Assembly: GCF_000169335.1 (NCBI RefSeq)
Contig: NZ_AAXW01000052.1
Location: 1-31,437, forward strand
Source of the DNA: Crocosphaera chwakensis CCY0110
GTDB taxonomy: Bacteria; Cyanobacteriota; Cyanobacteriia; Cyanobacteriales; Microcystaceae
Direction: 5' to 3'
DNA: 31,437 nucleotides
The notes below the pieces were generated by a model. That model saw nothing but the letters and a program-made list of their open reading frames with translations. It had not been told where the DNA came from and ran no database searches. This document shows, piece by piece, positions 29,981 to 31,437 of this stretch. Each line of letters begins with the position of its first letter. The first letter of the stretch is position 1. Both the position numbers and the translations under genes were made by a program.

Positions 29981-30018
29981 AATTCTAGCTATTTATTAGA
30001 AAAACTGTAGCTAGAATT
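29981..30018. repeat. 38-bp palindromic repeat, copy 3
   Basis: AATTCTAGCT and AGCTAGAATT arms, extended outward by CCTT/AAGG. Same length as copies 1 and 2 although both arms have changed together (G to A, compensated), which argues for selection on pairing. Confidence 0.75.
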
Positions 30019-30036
30019 AAGGTAGTAAGGTGATCG

Positions 30037-30044
30037 GCTAGCGC
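30037..30044 (+). promoter_or_regulatory. GCTAGCGC leader element, 44 bases before 30081
   Basis: Exact octamer with TTGAAC 8 bases after it. Confidence 0.75.
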
Positions 30045-30080
30045 CTGAGTGGTTGAACTGAGCATAGCGAGAAACCAACC

Positions 30081-30620
30081 ATGCCATCATTAGAAATTTT
30101 ACTCGATTTATTAGCCATCATCTTTGTTCTTTACGCCACCTACGAACATAGAAATGGAAAAAAATTAGCGTTAGCAGGAGATATTAGTAGCTTAGAACTA
30201 AACACACCGATCACCTTTGAGTTTACCAACCAAACCCCCCAGAACACCACCACAGAAACCGATGATTTACCCCCTTGGGATGTTGATGAAGTTGTAGAAG
30301 TTCCTGACATCAAAATACCTGAAATGAATCCAGTCGATGAGGGAATCGAGGTTTTACAGAGTCCTGATGAGGAACTTATTCCCTTCGATGTCGATGAACC
30401 TGATGTCCCTAGCAGAAACGAGGTATTAAACGACTACCCTGATTTCGATGTTACTCAGATTACCGCAAAGAAAGCCTGGAAAGCAGCCAAGGCGCTAGGA
30501 TTGCCTTATAAGAATCCAGACAGAAGCCGCATCAAGGTGACAGTTCTTAGAGCGAACATCGAAGCGTATCTCAGAAAACATCCTAGTCAAATTTCCGATG
30601 TCCTGCCTTTCGTCGGATAA
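30081..30620 (+). CDS. single-pass membrane protein with acidic linker
   Basis: 179 residues. Residues 4-21 (LEILLDLLAIIFVLYATY) are a membrane helix at the N-terminus. Residues 50-130 are an acidic, Pro-rich, probably unfolded linker (DDLPPWDVDEVVEVPDIKI). The last 50 form a small basic helical domain (TAKKAWKAAKALGLPYKN, then VLRANIEAYLRKHP) that looks like a SAP/HeH-type nucleic-acid or protein-binding module. A membrane-tethered DNA-binding arrangement is a possible reading. A weak terminator follows. Not a recognised family. Confidence 0.6.
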   Translation: MPSLEILLDLLAIIFVLYATYEHRNGKKLALAGDISSLELNTPITFEFTNQTPQNTTTETDDLPPWDVDEVVEVPDIKIPEMNPVDEGIEVLQSPDEELIPFDVDEPDVPSRNEVLNDYPDFDVTQITAKKAWKAAKALGLPYKNPDRSRIKVTVLRANIEAYLRKHPSQISDVLPFVG

Positions 30621-30625
30621 TCAAG

Positions 30626-30648
30626 GAGGGGGCTTAGTCCCCTCTTTG
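30626..30648 (+). terminator. weak intrinsic terminator
   Basis: GAGGGG/CCCCTC stem with a 7-base loop, followed only by TTTGT. Confidence 0.5.
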
Positions 30649-30671
30649 TCCACCTTACCCCATCGCAAGCA

Positions 30672-30974
30672 ATGACCACTCAAACCGAGAAAGTACAACG
30701 AACCTACCAAGCGGATAGTCTGATAATCAACACGGTAGAAACCAACGATAATCAACTGGAAGTTTATCTCTGCTATTTGGACGAGGATTCGATTCGTCAA
30801 ATCAACAATGTCAACGGCATTGCTTCGTTACTCGGATTAGAGGGGGAGCCTGAGAATTCCTTTGAGCCGTTCATAGTTCCGCAGCACCGAATTAGAGAAA
30901 TTATCAACACCTTCTTCATTTATTCTAAACAGGTTGAACATCTGATCGAAGCAGACCAAGCGGAGGACGCCTAA
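30672..30974 (+). CDS. unknown acidic protein, first of a coupled pair
   Basis: 100 residues, acidic, with an antiparallel beta pattern (SLIINTVETNDNQLEVYLCYLD) followed by helices. No leader octamer is visible in the 50 bases between the previous gene and this start. Its stop overlaps the next start in TAATG (30972-30976), so translation of the two is coupled. Family not recognised. Confidence 0.6.
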   Translation: MTTQTEKVQRTYQADSLIINTVETNDNQLEVYLCYLDEDSIRQINNVNGIASLLGLEGEPENSFEPFIVPQHRIREIINTFFIYSKQVEHLIEADQAEDA

Positions 30975-31171
30975 TGAGTAAACCAAACAGAGAAAAAGCC
31001 ATACTTTGGCTATCTGACGACGATTTAGAACTTATCGGAATCGACCCTGCGACAGTCTCAGATGAATTCTTTGATGCGATCGCAGAAGAACTCAAGGAAT
31101 TTATCAATGAAGGGTATCAACACGCTCTGGTTCAAAGCGTAGAAGCGGCGAAAGTCAACCGAGAATCATGA
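30974..31171 (+). CDS. unknown acidic protein, second of a coupled pair
   Basis: 65 residues, all helical and very acidic (WLSDDDLELIGIDPATVSDE, then FFDAIAEELKEFINEGYQ). It starts on the last base of the preceding stop codon. A strong terminator follows 10 bases after its stop. No family recognised; small acidic partners of this type could bind the product of the first gene. Confidence 0.6.
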   Translation: MSKPNREKAILWLSDDDLELIGIDPATVSDEFFDAIAEELKEFINEGYQHALVQSVEAAKVNRES

Positions 31172-31180
31172 ACTATTGTC

Positions 31181-31204
31181 GAGGCCCTGTGCCTCTTTTT
31201 TTTT
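31181..31204 (+). terminator. intrinsic terminator
   Basis: GAGGC/GCCTC stem with a 5-base loop and nine T. Confidence 0.85.
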
Positions 31205-31235
31205 GCGTTTTATGGGGTAACTTGTTTGTGTCTGT

Positions 31236-31243
31236 GCTAGCGC
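31236..31243 (+). promoter_or_regulatory. GCTAGCGC leader element, 44 bases before 31280
   Basis: Exact octamer with ATGAAT 9 bases after it; the gene also has AAAGGAG 8 bases before its start. Confidence 0.75.
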
Positions 31244-31279
31244 ACGGTAGTCATGAATCCAACCTAGAAAGGAGACTTC

Positions 31280-31437
31280 ATGTTATTCGCCGTCTTAACA
31301 CAAAAGAACTGGGCACAAGCCAGAATCCGCTCAATCACTGATAGTAACACCGTGACACTTCCAAAATACTCATTCGACGACCTGACACTGACTGCGATCG
31401 GAGAAGTATCAATGAATGAGGATCAGTGGCTTGGTCT
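31280..31437 (+). CDS. unknown protein, cut by the end of the window
   Basis: The first 52 codons of a frame that is open at the window end (MLFAVLTQKNWAQARIRSIT and on). It has a standard leader and a good ribosome binding site. The visible part suggests a beta-rich fold (VTLPKYSFDDLTLTAIGEV). Not recognised. Confidence 0.55.
   Translation, partial: MLFAVLTQKNWAQARIRSITDSNTVTLPKYSFDDLTLTAIGEVSMNEDQWLG

Noticed and set aside
5563..31243. Integron-like cassette array with GCTAGCGC as recombination core
   Set aside because: The units resemble cassettes, but there is no integrase here, the octamer lacks the GTTRRRY/RYYYAAC core and no attC-type long palindrome lies at a fixed place in each unit.

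Overview
The window looks like part of a cyanobacterial plasmid or plasmid-like accessory replicon. HIP1 octamers (GCGATCGC) are scattered through its genes. It carries a large primase/helicase-like replication protein, plasmid-type hypothetical proteins and toxin-antitoxin modules. I see no rRNA, tRNA or CRISPR. The genus cannot be fixed from sequence alone; a unicellular Cyanothece/Crocosphaera-like host is a guess.

Layout. 1-1064 is a hairpin-rich region with no convincing gene, upstream of a 1200-residue PrimPol/DUF3987-type replication protein (1065-4667). From about 5.1 to 18.4 kb and again from 28.2 to 31.4 kb runs a plus-strand array of mostly small genes: a SLOG-like protein, TerD, a GHKL ATPase, a plasmid-borne clamp loader pair (dnaX-holA), a TPR protein, three paralogues sharing a helical domain, a TIM-barrel protein, a DUF488 protein and many unknowns. 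Most array genes have the same punctuation: the octamer GCTAGCGC 35-49 bases before the start codon, the gene, then a terminator hairpin or a palindromic repeat. This repeated punctuation is the most unusual property of the window.

The middle holds immigrants, almost all on the minus strand: a group II intron (18538-21318), an IS605-type element (22406-24235) inside a hicB gene next to a decayed hicA, a parDE pair, and a segment (25609-28124) with pyrC, a frameshifted Uma2 gene and a DUF433 gene, bounded by truncated genes on both sides.

Three families of dispersed palindromes punctuate the array: ten copies of a 46-bp element of invariant length (CCGCAGCA ... TGCTGCGG), three copies of a 38-bp element (AGTTCTAGCTAT and complement) and two copies of a 17-bp palindrome. 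The 46-bp element supplies the last codons of one gene and of one gene remnant. The octamer contains TAG and doubles as the stop codon of the preceding gene in two places, with a near-match doing so in a third.

Working together: the replication protein and clamp loader point to partial autonomy in DNA replication. The 28219 product may be a DNA-binding maintenance protein. The remaining small genes look like separately transcribed units under common upstream control. What that control is cannot be read from sequence alone.
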